Below, in pieces: positions 41,429 to 49,876 of a DNA stretch of 64,000 bases (within the stretch, counting starts at the first letter, position 1; every line of letters begins with the position of its first letter). The position numbers and the translations under genes were made by a program. Source of the stretch: an uncultured Clostridia bacterium (GTDB taxonomy: Bacteria > Bacillota > Clostridia > TANB77 > CAG-508); assembly GCA_934120135.1 (NCBI GenBank), contig CAKOTK010000002.1:62001-126000 (forward strand). The letters run 5' to 3'. Under the pieces are notes generated by a model that was not told the DNA's origin, did not search any database, and was given only the letters and a program-made list of their open reading frames with translations.

Positions 41429-41509
41429 AGTAGGCACAGCGACTTTGACATATATTTTTTCGTGCTTTAGTCGAGAAAAAATATATTCAAAGTGCAAGCG
41501 ACGTGCCGG
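41426..41509 (+). mobile_element. 84-bp hairpin element (MITE- or REP-like), copy 2
   Basis: Exact reverse complement of 11381-11464, and itself nearly palindromic. A degenerate end fragment, GTGCAAGCAACGTGCC (41528-41543), lies 18 bases further on with one mismatch to the element's terminus. Being at the end of whiA, it could act as transcript end. Confidence 0.85.
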
Positions 41510-41582
41510 ATTTGAAAAATAAAAAGTGTGCAAGCAACGTGCCAAACAAGAAGAACGTATAATTTAGGAAAGGAAGAAACTT

Positions 41583-42752
41583 ATGCGAAGAAAACAAATT
41601 GGACTATACATCCACATTCCATTCTGCAAACAAAAATGTAGCTATTGCGATTTTTGTTCATATGCAGAAAAACAAGATTTAATTTCAAAATATATAAAAT
41701 GTTTGCTACAAGAAATTAAAGAAGTAGGAAGCAATAATAGAGCTGACTTCGAAAATGGAAAAGATGATTTGTTTTCTGTCAAAACTATATACATTGGTGG
41801 AGGCACTCCTTCATTAATAGAAAGCAAATACATAGTTCAAATTATGGAAGAAATAAAATCGAATTTTGAACTTGATGAAAATGCCGAAATTACAATAGAA
41901 GTTAATCCAGGAACAGTTACATTAGAAAAATTAGAGGACTATAACAAAGCAGGAATAAACAGATTAAGTATAGGGCTACAATCTACTCATGAGCATTTGC
42001 TAAAAGAAATTGGAAGAATACATACATATTTAGATTTTTTAGACACTTTTAGATTTGCAAGAGAAGCGGGTTTTGAAAATATAAATGTAGATTTAATGAT
42101 AGGACTTCCAAACCAAACACTAGCAGAAGTACAAGATTCAATTGAAGAAATAGTATCAATGGAACCTGAGCATATTTCTGTATATTCATTGATATTAGAA
42201 GAAGGTACACCATTATTTAAAAAGGTGGAAGAAGGACTAGAACTACCAGATGAAGAACTAGAAAGAAAAATGTATTGGACTGTAAAGCAAATTTTAGAGG
42301 CAAATGGATATAATCACTATGAAATATCCAATTTTGCAAAACAAGGATATGAGTCAAAACACAATTTAGACTGTTGGAATCAAAAAGAATACATAGGCTT
42401 TGGAGTAGCAGCACATTCATATACAAATGGAATAAGGTATTCAAATATAGAAAACTTAGAACAATATATAAAAAATTATGAAGAGGATAAAACAGAAGAA
42501 AATTTAGTATTTCATGAAAAGCAAGATATGGAAGCAATGCAAAAAGAATATATGTTATTAGGATTAAGAAAAATAGATGGTGTTAGCATACAAGAATTCA
42601 AAATAAAATTTGTAGCAAATCCAGTATTTTTATATCATGACAAACTAGAAAAACTAGTAAATGAGGAGTTAGTAGAAATAGATGGAGACCAAATTAAGCT
42701 AACTAACAAAGGCTTAGACCTAGCAAATATAGTATGGGAAGAATTTATTTGA
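41583..42752 (+). CDS. hemW: Radical SAM heme chaperone HemW
   Basis: 389 residues: IHIPFCKQKCSYCDFCSY provides the CxxxCxxC of the radical SAM cluster with the extra Cys of HemW, followed by IYIGGGTPSLIE, EVNPGTVTLEKLEDYNKAGINRLSIGLQS and VDLMIGLPNQTL. The C-terminal HemN-like domain (YEISNFAKQGYESKHNLDCW, YIGFGVAAHSY) is complete. HemW inserts heme into enzymes and is not the coproporphyrinogen oxidase it is often named. It usually precedes hrcA in Clostridia, as here, apart from the inserted pilin cassette. Confidence 0.93.
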   Translation: MRRKQIGLYIHIPFCKQKCSYCDFCSYAEKQDLISKYIKCLLQEIKEVGSNNRADFENGKDDLFSVKTIYIGGGTPSLIESKYIVQIMEEIKSNFELDENAEITIEVNPGTVTLEKLEDYNKAGINRLSIGLQSTHEHLLKEIGRIHTYLDFLDTFRFAREAGFENINVDLMIGLPNQTLAEVQDSIEEIVSMEPEHISVYSLILEEGTPLFKKVEEGLELPDEELERKMYWTVKQILEANGYNHYEISNFAKQGYESKHNLDCWNQKEYIGFGVAAHSYTNGIRYSNIENLEQYIKNYEEDKTEENLVFHEKQDMEAMQKEYMLLGLRKIDGVSIQEFKIKFVANPVFLYHDKLEKLVNEELVEIDGDQIKLTNKGLDLANIVWEEFI

Positions 42753-42780
42753 AATCTAAAGTAGAAAATTGAAAAAAGTA

Positions 42781-42810
42781 TTGACTTTCTCAATTGAATT
42801 ATATTATTAT
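42781..42810 (+). promoter_or_regulatory. Promoter of pilin cassette 3
   Basis: TTGACT (42781-42786), 18 bases, TATTAT (42805-42810). Confidence 0.6.
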
Positions 42811-42856
42811 AATTACAGTACAAATCTAAAGAAAAATGTAGAAAGAGGCACAAAAT

Positions 42857-42919
42857 ATGAAGAAAGCTAAAACCTTTGCAGGAGTAGAGAGAGAGAGAGA
42901 GAGAGAGCTACAACATTAA
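42857..42919 (+). CDS. Leader peptide with Glu-Arg run, cassette 3
   Basis: 20 codons: MKKAKTFAGV followed by ERERERELQH, behind GAAAGAGG. The GA run at 42887-42907 again has ten GA plus G, and AAGCTAA lies at 42864-42870. Compared with the others, residue 18 is Leu for Pro; the stop codon and length are the same. Confidence 0.65.
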   Translation: MKKAKTFAGVERERERELQH

Positions 42920-42931
42920 CAAATAACGACC

Positions 42932-42997
42932 AAGCTAAGAAATTAGCTTTATTAGTGATATATCAAAAGCAGACTATATAAGAAGTAGTCTGCTTTT
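42932..42997 (+). promoter_or_regulatory. Hairpin and terminator of the leader attenuator, cassette 3
   Basis: AAGCTAA (42932-42938), GAAA, TTAGCTT (42943-42949), then AAAGCAGACTA (42966-42976) with TAGTCTGCTTT (42986-42996). The T run is short (TTTT), so termination may be weaker than in cassettes 1 and 2. A GGAGG at 43064-43068 serves the pilin gene. Confidence 0.7.
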
Positions 42998-43080
42998 GTG
43001 TGCCTAAAAAAGGAAAAGGAGGGAACAATATAAAAAATAAATAACAAAAATAAATAAAAAATTAAGGAGGAAAAAAGAAG

Positions 43081-44808
43081 ATGAATTTAAAAACAAACAA
43101 CAAAAGAGCGGAAAAGGGTATTACTCTAATTGCACTAGTAGTAACTATCGTGGTGTTACTGATCTTAGCAGGAGTGAGCATTAACGCAATATTTGGACAA
43201 GATGGAATAATACAAAAAGCAAAAGACGCACAAAATAAAATGGATCAAGCAACACAAAATGACTTAAATGCAATAAATGAATTAAATGATTGGCTTTATG
43301 AGATAACAGGAAAAAGCAAACCTGTAACAAATCCATATGTTGACCAACAATGGACAATGGCATATGTGTGCAATAATGGAACTTGGAGTGATACTCCATT
43401 AACAGCAGCAAATGGAGATACAATTCCAGAAGGTACACAAATTGTAGCTAAATTTTATGCTACTGGCGAAAAAATAACACCATCATCACTAAAATTTTTC
43501 AATACTACAATACCATTTTCAGAAGGAGAAACATATAAAGTAGTAATTGAAGGAACTGGCGAAATGGGAATCTTAATGGATGCAACAGATCTTGATGACA
43601 TAAAATCTGCAAATGGATGGCAAACACAAACAGTTTCATATCTCGCATGGCTACAAGGTGGAATGCAAGGAGATGCAGTTTCTTGTATAACACCATATAT
43701 TACAGAAGCAACAATATGTGATGGAATAACAAATGTAGGAAATTTTGCATTTGGAGGTGCAGCAAGCTTAAGTAAAGTTACATTAGGTAATAGTCTAAAA
43801 ACAATAGGAAAAGGAAGCTTTTGTTTTAATAATGAATTAAATAAAGTATCAATTTCTAATACAGTAACAAGTGTAGGAGAAAATGCATTCTGGAGATTGT
43901 ATGGAAATATTACTAGTATAATAGTTCCAAATGAAGCAATTGCAAAGATAGTAAACGGCTCATATAATGGCGGAACAGCCAAGGTAGTAATAGCAAATGA
44001 AAATAATATTACACAAAACACAATAAATGCAGCAGAAGTAGCTAATCATCCAGTAGTATATTGTGGAAAAGAAGTAACAGGATATACATGTGATAATAGT
44101 GCAGGAGTAAACAAATGGAAAATATATCATTCAGATGGAAAAAATATATACTTAATAGCAGATAATTATATAACAGCAGAATATATACCAACAAAAGATG
44201 GAGCAACAATGACGGCAAGTTCAACAACCAATGCATATTATTTTGAAGACACCTTATTAAATAAATATACAGGAGCAGCAAGTATAACAGATACAAATAT
44301 AACCCCATGGCTAAGTTATTTGAAATCAAGTTATGGTGGAAGTGATAATACAAATAAAAATATGAAAGCAACAGCATATTTATTAGATACAGAAATATGG
44401 AAAGGATTTAAAAACTCAACAAAAGCAAAATATGCAATAGGAGCACCAACATTAGATATGTTTGTAGCATCATATAACACAAGATTTGCAAAACAAATAG
44501 AAACAATAGCACAAGAAACAGGATACAAGTTAAAATTTACAGACGGAGACTCATATGAATATTATTTATATACATTTGATTATTTAACAGCACATCAATA
44601 TAAAGACAATTATGCAAATTATATGTGGCTTGCCAGTCCGTCAGCCAACGACAGCTACTGCTTGATGGACGTGTACTTCAACGGCATTGTCGACAACTAC
44701 TCCTATGGCAACAGCGATTTGGGCGTGCGTCCGCTAATTTGTCTAGAATCTGGAGTCTCTCTCGAAAAACAAGAAGTAAATGGAGAAATTGTATATAACA
44801 TAAAATAG
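43081..44808 (+). CDS. Pilin-like protein with BspA-type leucine-rich repeats and a DUF6273-like C-terminus
   Basis: 575 residues. The signal is KG before ITLIALVVTIVVLLILAG with Ala at +5, then DAQNKM. Residues about 85-200 are beta-rich (FSEGETYKVVIEGTGEMG). Residues about 210-300 are BspA-type leucine-rich repeats (ITNVGNFAFGGAASLSKVTL, then LKTIGKGSFCFNNELNKVSI and VTSVGENAFW). From about 340 on there is a domain ending YMWLASPSANDSY...LGVRPLICLESG, the form of DUF6273, a C-type-lectin-related module often seen in surface proteins. Its last part shows a shift to 50% GC. Adhesion at the cell surface is inferred; no assembly genes are close. Confidence 0.8.
   Translation: MNLKTNNKRAEKGITLIALVVTIVVLLILAGVSINAIFGQDGIIQKAKDAQNKMDQATQNDLNAINELNDWLYEITGKSKPVTNPYVDQQWTMAYVCNNGTWSDTPLTAANGDTIPEGTQIVAKFYATGEKITPSSLKFFNTTIPFSEGETYKVVIEGTGEMGILMDATDLDDIKSANGWQTQTVSYLAWLQGGMQGDAVSCITPYITEATICDGITNVGNFAFGGAASLSKVTLGNSLKTIGKGSFCFNNELNKVSISNTVTSVGENAFWRLYGNITSIIVPNEAIAKIVNGSYNGGTAKVVIANENNITQNTINAAEVANHPVVYCGKEVTGYTCDNSAGVNKWKIYHSDGKNIYLIADNYITAEYIPTKDGATMTASSTTNAYYFEDTLLNKYTGAASITDTNITPWLSYLKSSYGGSDNTNKNMKATAYLLDTEIWKGFKNSTKAKYAIGAPTLDMFVASYNTRFAKQIETIAQETGYKLKFTDGDSYEYYLYTFDYLTAHQYKDNYANYMWLASPSANDSYCLMDVYFNGIVDNYSYGNSDLGVRPLICLESGVSLEKQEVNGEIVYNIK
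44625..44765 (+). other. Candidate retroelement variable region near the end of pilin 3
   Basis: Two 60-base blocks (44641-44760) count 30 of 60 G or C each, against 18 of 60 at 44401-44460. Codons read AAC GAC AGC TAC TGC, later GAC, TAC TTC AAC GGC, GTC GAC AAC TAC TCC, GGC AAC AGC: almost all NNC and reachable from AAC by changing the two A residues. Before and after this stretch A-ending codons return. No clear downstream hairpin is seen. Confidence 0.55.
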
Positions 44809-44822
44809 TAGCACTATTTTTG

Positions 44823-44860
44823 AGTAGTACTTCAATTTAGGGAAGTACTACTTTATTTTT
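44823..44860 (+). terminator. Terminator after pilin 3
   Basis: AGTAGTACTTC pairs with GAAGTACTACT, followed by TTATTTTTG. Confidence 0.8.
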
Positions 44861-44949
44861 GTATAATTATATGCTTTTTATTACATTTGTATAGTCGTTT
44901 TTGTTATAGAATTTCACATAAATTTCACACAATTTTTTAGCAATATGTA

Positions 44950-45014
44950 TTGACAATTGCTAAAAATGGATATAATATATATGCAGTTTAGCAGACAAGA
45001 ACTAAGAGTGCTAA
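44950..45014 (+). promoter_or_regulatory. Heat-shock operon promoter with a degenerate CIRCE operator
   Basis: TTGACA (44950-44955) and TATAAT (44971-44976) are 15 bases apart; TAATAT gives 17. The operator at 44988-45014 has TTAGCAGAC, nine bases, GAGTGCTAA: the right arm is perfect CIRCE, the left arm should read TTAGCACTC, so two to three bases are changed. Confidence 0.75.
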
Positions 45015-45042
45015 AATATATAAAGAGTTAGAAGGTGAAAAT

Positions 45043-46048
45043 GTGTTAGATGATAGAAAAAAACAAATCTTACAAGCAATAATAGAAGAATATATTAACA
45101 CAGCAGAACCGGTTAGCTCAGGAGCACTAGTACAAAAATACAATTTAGACTATAGCAGTGCAACAATTAGGAATGAAATGGCAGACTTAGAAAAAAGTGG
45201 TTACCTAGATAAACCACATACTTCAAGTCGGCAGAGTTCCATCAGCAAAAGGTTACAGGCTATATGTAGACGAACTATTAAAAGATGATGACATCAGCTT
45301 AGAAGAAATAAAATACATACAATCTAAATTAGAAACTAGAGTTAACGAAATAGAAGAGTTAACTAAAATAGCTACAAATACCTTGTCAGAGGTTACACAC
45401 TATACATCGGTTGCAATAGGACCAAGAACTAACTTACAAAACATAGAAGAAGTAAAATTTGTCCTTCTTGGAACTAGAATGTTAATGGCAGTTATACTAA
45501 CAGATACAGGTATTATAAAAGAAACAATTATTAAATTTGATGAAGACATTACAGAAGACCAAGTAAATACTTTAAACTTCATTTTTAATAATAAACTAAA
45601 AGGAAAACCAATAGAAGAAATAGATAAACCATTAGAAGAGTATATATTTTCAGAAATGAATTACAGCTTAAATGTTATAAAGCCAATAATGCAACAACTA
45701 GATAAGGTAATAAATGAAGAAGCAAAAGTTTATTTAGAAGGAACTAACAAAGTGTTTGAACTTCCAGAATTCAAAAGTTTAGAAGTAGCAAAAAACTTTG
45801 TAAATTTAATAGATACAAAACAAGTTATGCTAGACTTACTAAATACAGGATTTGCCAAAGACATAAATGTGTATATTGGTGATGAAAATGAAAACGAACA
45901 GTTAAAAGACTTTAGTATAATAACTTTTAAACATAAATATCAAGATAAAGACTTAGGAACTATTGGAATTATAGGACCAAAAAGAATGGATTACTCAAAG
46001 GTTATTTCGGTTATGAAGTATATTAGTAAAAAATTAAATGGACAATAA
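45043..46048 (+). pseudogene. hrcA: Heat-inducible transcription repressor HrcA, with a single-base frameshift near 45229
   Basis: HrcA represses heat-shock genes through CIRCE. From GTG 45043 the N-terminal winged helix is intact (LDDRKKQILQAIIEEYINTAEPV, ATIRNEMADLEKSGYL) up to KPHTSS, after which the frame gives nonsense and stops at 45288. Dropping one base, the C at about 45229, restores GRVPSAKGYRLYVDELLKDD and an open frame to 46048 (VTHYTSVAIGPR..., TIGIIGPKRMDYSKVI), so the rest of the protein is preserved. Either the strain has lost full-length HrcA recently or the base is a sequence error. No slippery site suggests programmed shifting. Confidence 0.88.
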
Positions 46049-46064
46049 AGAAAGGAGAAATGAA

Positions 46065-46586
46065 ATGGCAGAAGGAAAACACGCAATGGAGAAAGAAAAG
46101 AAAGAATCAAAAGAAGCAAAGAAAAATGATGACCTAATTGAAATTAAAAAAGAAAACGAAACTCTTAGAATTCAATTAGACGAAACAAATGACAGATTAA
46201 AAAGAGTTGCAGCAGAATTTGACAATTACAAAAAAAGAAATGAAAAAGAAAAAGTTGGAATGTATAGTTCAGTTATGGCTGATGTAGTATCAAACTTTTT
46301 ACCAGTAATAGACAACCTAGAAAAAGCTGTAGCAAGCCAAACTGAAGACGAAGGCTACAAACAAGGCGTAGAACTTGTTTTAAAACAATTTAAAGATGTA
46401 CTAAAAGCAAATGGAGTAACTGAAATTGAAGCAGTTGGAAAAACTTTTGATCCAGAACTTCATGAAGCTGTAAGTTTAGTAGTAGATGAAAGCTTAGGAG
46501 AAAAAGAAGTAAAAGAAGAGTATAGAAAAGGCTATAAAATAGGTGATAAGGTTATTCGTCATTCTATGGTAGTTGTAGCCAATTAA
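46065..46586 (+). CDS. grpE: Nucleotide exchange factor GrpE
   Basis: 173 residues from ATG 46065 behind AAAGGAG; an in-frame ATG at 46038 lies within the end of hrcA and lacks a good site. A charged coiled N-terminus leads to RVAAEFDNYKKRNEKEK, VVSNFLPVIDNLEKAV, QFKDVLKANGVTEIEAVGKTFDPELHEAVSL and GYKIGDKVIRHSMVVV, the family signatures. GrpE releases ADP from DnaK. Confidence 0.95.
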   Translation: MAEGKHAMEKEKKESKEAKKNDDLIEIKKENETLRIQLDETNDRLKRVAAEFDNYKKRNEKEKVGMYSSVMADVVSNFLPVIDNLEKAVASQTEDEGYKQGVELVLKQFKDVLKANGVTEIEAVGKTFDPELHEAVSLVVDESLGEKEVKEEYRKGYKIGDKVIRHSMVVVAN

Positions 46587-46704
46587 ACAAATGAAAAGCA
46601 TCGTCTAACTTTGTTAAACTTCATAAATTTTCTTTCGATATACATTTGTATAATCTCAAGAAAATTTACTAGTTTGCATCGTTATACTCGCTTTTGATTT
46701 GTTT
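46585..46704 (+). repeat. Long imperfect inverted repeat between grpE and dnaK
   Basis: AAACAAATGAAAAGC (46585-46599) pairs with GCTTTTGATTTGTTT (46690-46704) with one mismatch, and AAATTTTCTT (46625-46634) with AAGAAAATTT (46658-46667). No T run follows, so it is a fold in the grpE-dnaK message, perhaps for processing or stability, or another hairpin element. Confidence 0.7.
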
Positions 46705-46762
46705 AGTAATTAAATTGATATTAATTTTAAAATATATAAATTTAGAAAGGAAGTAAATTATT

Positions 46763-48583
46763 ATGGGAAAAATTATAGGAATTGACTTAGGAACAACAAA
46801 CTCATGTGTAGCAGTAATGGAAGGAGGAGAGCCAGTTGTTATTCCTAACGCAGAAGGAAATAGAACAACGCCATCTGTTGTTGCATTTTCAAAAAATGGA
46901 GAAAGATTAGTAGGACAAATTGCAAAACGTCAAGCAGTTACTAATCCAGAAAACACTGTAATCTCAATTAAAAGAGATATGGGATCAAACAAAAAAGTAA
47001 AAATTGAAGGAGATGAATTCTCTCCACAAGAAATATCAGCAATGATATTACAAAAATTAAAAACAGATGCAGAAAACTATTTAGGCCAACCAGTTACACA
47101 AGCTGTTATTACAGTACCTGCTTATTTTAGCGATAGTCAAAGACAAGCAACAAAAGATGCTGGTAAAATTGCTGGACTAGAAGTATTAAGAATTATAAAC
47201 GAACCAACAGCAGCAGCTTTAGCATTTGGTATGGATAAAGAAGACCAAGATCAAAAAATAATGGTATATGACTTAGGTGGAGGTACATTTGATGTTTCTA
47301 TCCTAGATATTGGAGACGGTGTATTTGAAGTACTAGCAACAAATGGAAATACAAAACTAGGTGGAGACGACTTTGATGATAGAATTATTGAATATTTAGT
47401 ATCAGAATTCAAAAAATCAAGTGGTATTGACTTAAAAACAGACAAAATGGCAATGCAAAGACTAAAAGAAGCAGCAGAAAAAGCCAAAATAGAGCTTTCT
47501 GGAATGCAACAAACACAAATCAACTTACCATTTATTACAGCAGATGCAACAGGACCAAAACACTTAGATATTACATTAACAAGAGCAAAATTTGAAGAAT
47601 TAATTAGCGACTTAATTGAAGCTACTAAAATACCAGTAGAAAAAGCTATGAAAGATGCTGGAGTTACAGCAAATGACTTACACAAAGTATTATTAGTAGG
47701 TGGATCTACAAGAGTTCCAGCTGTTCAAGAAGCAGTTAAGAAAATTACAGGAAAAGAACCAGATAAAGGTATTAACCCAGATGAATGTGTCGCTATTGGT
47801 GCAGCTATTCAAGGTGGTGTATTATCAGGTGATGTAAAAGACTTAGTATTATTAGATGTAACACCATTATCATTAGGTATTGAAACATTAGGTGGAGTAT
47901 TTACAAAATTAATTGAAAGAAACACAACAATACCAACTAAAAAATCACAAATATTCTCAACAGCAGCAGATGGTCAAACAAGTGTTGAAATTCACGTATT
48001 ACAAGGTGAACGTGAGATGGCTGCAGACAACAAAACATTAGGAAGATTCCAATTAACAGGAATTCCAGCAGCACCTCGTGGAGTACCACAAATTGAAGTA
48101 ACATTTGATATTGACGCAAATGGAATTGTACACGTATCTGCAAAAGATATGGCAACAGGAAATAGCCAACAAGTAGCTATTACAGCAAGTACAAATTTAT
48201 CTGATGAAGATATTGAAAAAGCTGTTAAAGATGCTGAAGCACATGCTGCAGAAGACAAAAAGAGAAAAGAAGAAATTGAAGTTAGAAATAATGCAGAAAG
48301 CTTAGCATATAACAGCCAAAAAACAATTGACGAGCTTGGAGACAAAATTAGTGGAGAAGAAAAAGCAAAAGCAGAAACTGAAATTGCTAATGTTAAAAAA
48401 GCATTAGAAGGATCTGATGTTGAAGCAATTAAATCAGCAACAGAAAAATTAACAACAGTATTCTACTCTATAACAGAACAATTATATAAACAAACATCTG
48501 CTGGACAACAAGCACAAGCAAACCCAGAAGATGCAAATACAGAAACAAACACAGAAAATAATAATAATGAAGGAAATGAATAA
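46763..48583 (+). CDS. dnaK: Chaperone DnaK (Hsp70)
   Basis: 606 residues. The ATPase domain has IGIDLGTTNSCVAVMEGGEP, VITVPAYFSDSQRQATKDAG, EPTAAALAFG, VYDLGGGTFDVSIL and VLLVGGSTRVPAVQE; the substrate domain has DVTPLSLGIETLGGVFTKLI, and the lid ends in a Gln/Asn-rich tail (NPEDANTETNTENNNNEGNE). It folds and protects proteins with DnaJ and GrpE. GGAAG precedes the start. The dnaJ start overlaps its stop by one base. Confidence 0.98.
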   Translation: MGKIIGIDLGTTNSCVAVMEGGEPVVIPNAEGNRTTPSVVAFSKNGERLVGQIAKRQAVTNPENTVISIKRDMGSNKKVKIEGDEFSPQEISAMILQKLKTDAENYLGQPVTQAVITVPAYFSDSQRQATKDAGKIAGLEVLRIINEPTAAALAFGMDKEDQDQKIMVYDLGGGTFDVSILDIGDGVFEVLATNGNTKLGGDDFDDRIIEYLVSEFKKSSGIDLKTDKMAMQRLKEAAEKAKIELSGMQQTQINLPFITADATGPKHLDITLTRAKFEELISDLIEATKIPVEKAMKDAGVTANDLHKVLLVGGSTRVPAVQEAVKKITGKEPDKGINPDECVAIGAAIQGGVLSGDVKDLVLLDVTPLSLGIETLGGVFTKLIERNTTIPTKKSQIFSTAADGQTSVEIHVLQGEREMAADNKTLGRFQLTGIPAAPRGVPQIEVTFDIDANGIVHVSAKDMATGNSQQVAITASTNLSDEDIEKAVKDAEAHAAEDKKRKEEIEVRNNAESLAYNSQKTIDELGDKISGEEKAKAETEIANVKKALEGSDVEAIKSATEKLTTVFYSITEQLYKQTSAGQQAQANPEDANTETNTENNNNEGNE

Positions 48584-49743
48584 TGGCTACAAAAAAGGAC
48601 TATTATGAGGTATTAGGCGTAAATAAAAATGCAACTGATGAAGAACTTAAAAAAGCATATAGAAAACTTGCAAAACAATACCATCCAGATGCTAATCCTG
48701 ATAATAAAGAAGAGGCAGAGAAAAAGTTTAAAGAAGTAAATGAAGCTTATGAAACTTTATCAAATCCTCAAAAAAGAAAAATGTATGACCAATTTGGAGC
48801 AGATGGACCTCAAGGCTTCGGAGGAGGAGCCGGAGGACCATTTGGTGGTGGTACATATACATACTCAACAGGCTTTGATGGATTTAGTGACTTTGGAGAT
48901 TTAGGAGATATATTTTCTTCTTTCTTTGGTGGAGGATTTGGAGGTTCTTCAAGAGGTACAAGAAAAAATGGGCCTAGAAAAGGTACAGATTTACGCTATG
49001 ATATAGATATAAGTTTTGAAGAATCTTTCTTAGGAACAGAAAGATATGTAACAATAAATAGAAATGAAACTTGTGATACTTGCCATGGAGAAGGTACAAA
49101 ACCAGGTACACACCCTGAAATATGTAGTGTATGTCATGGAACAGGCCAAATTAAGCAGGTCCAAACTACAATACTTGGACAAATGCAAACTACAAGAACA
49201 TGTACAAACTGCCATGGAACAGGTAAGGTTATTACAAATCCTTGTGAAACATGTAAAGGAAAAGGAACAGTTAGAAAACAAGTACGATTAACAGTTAAAA
49301 TACCAGCAGGTGTTGACGATGGTCAAACTATAGTAATGCAAGGCGAAGGAGAGCCAGGCACAAATGGTGGACCAAAAGGTGACCTATATATATTAATACA
49401 TGTTAAAAGACATAGTATTTACAGTAGAAAAGGAAATAATATACTTTGTGACATACCAATAACGTTTACACAAGCAACCCTTGGTGCAGAACTTAAAATA
49501 CCAATGGTAGATGGAACAACTGAAACTTATAGAATACCTGATGCAACACAAACAGGTACAAAATTTACAATAAGAAATAAAGGCTTCAAAGGTGTAAATA
49601 GCAGTGCACAAGGAGATTTTGTATTTACAGTACAAGTACAAGTACCTAAAAAGCTAACTCCAGAACAAAGAGAACTTTTAATGCAACTTGCAAAAACTAT
49701 GAATGAACAACCACCAGTAAAGAAAAAAGGTTTGTTTGGATAG
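48583..49743 (+). CDS. dnaJ: Chaperone DnaJ (Hsp40)
   Basis: 386 residues: J domain with YHPDANPDN, Gly/Phe region (GGGAGGPFGGGTYTYSTGFDG), four zinc motifs (CDTCHGEG, CSVCHGTG, CTNCHGTG, CETCKGKG) and C-terminal beta domains (RLTVKIPAGVDDGQTI). It delivers substrates to DnaK and stimulates its ATPase. Last gene of the hrcA-grpE-dnaK-dnaJ operon. Confidence 0.98.
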   Translation: MATKKDYYEVLGVNKNATDEELKKAYRKLAKQYHPDANPDNKEEAEKKFKEVNEAYETLSNPQKRKMYDQFGADGPQGFGGGAGGPFGGGTYTYSTGFDGFSDFGDLGDIFSSFFGGGFGGSSRGTRKNGPRKGTDLRYDIDISFEESFLGTERYVTINRNETCDTCHGEGTKPGTHPEICSVCHGTGQIKQVQTTILGQMQTTRTCTNCHGTGKVITNPCETCKGKGTVRKQVRLTVKIPAGVDDGQTIVMQGEGEPGTNGGPKGDLYILIHVKRHSIYSRKGNNILCDIPITFTQATLGAELKIPMVDGTTETYRIPDATQTGTKFTIRNKGFKGVNSSAQGDFVFTVQVQVPKKLTPEQRELLMQLAKTMNEQPPVKKKGLFG

Positions 49744-49750
49744 AATAAGA

Positions 49751-49779
49751 ACTACTAATATTAAATTAGTAGTTTTTTT
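49751..49779 (+). terminator. Terminator after dnaJ
   Basis: ACTACTAAT pairs with ATTAGTAGT, then seven T. Confidence 0.88.
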
Positions 49780-49876
49780 ATATACAAAACCTTAAAAATT
49801 TATTAAAATACTTTGCTTTTTTATGAATATATTATATAATATATATGTTAAAATATATCCAAGGGAGGATACCTTT

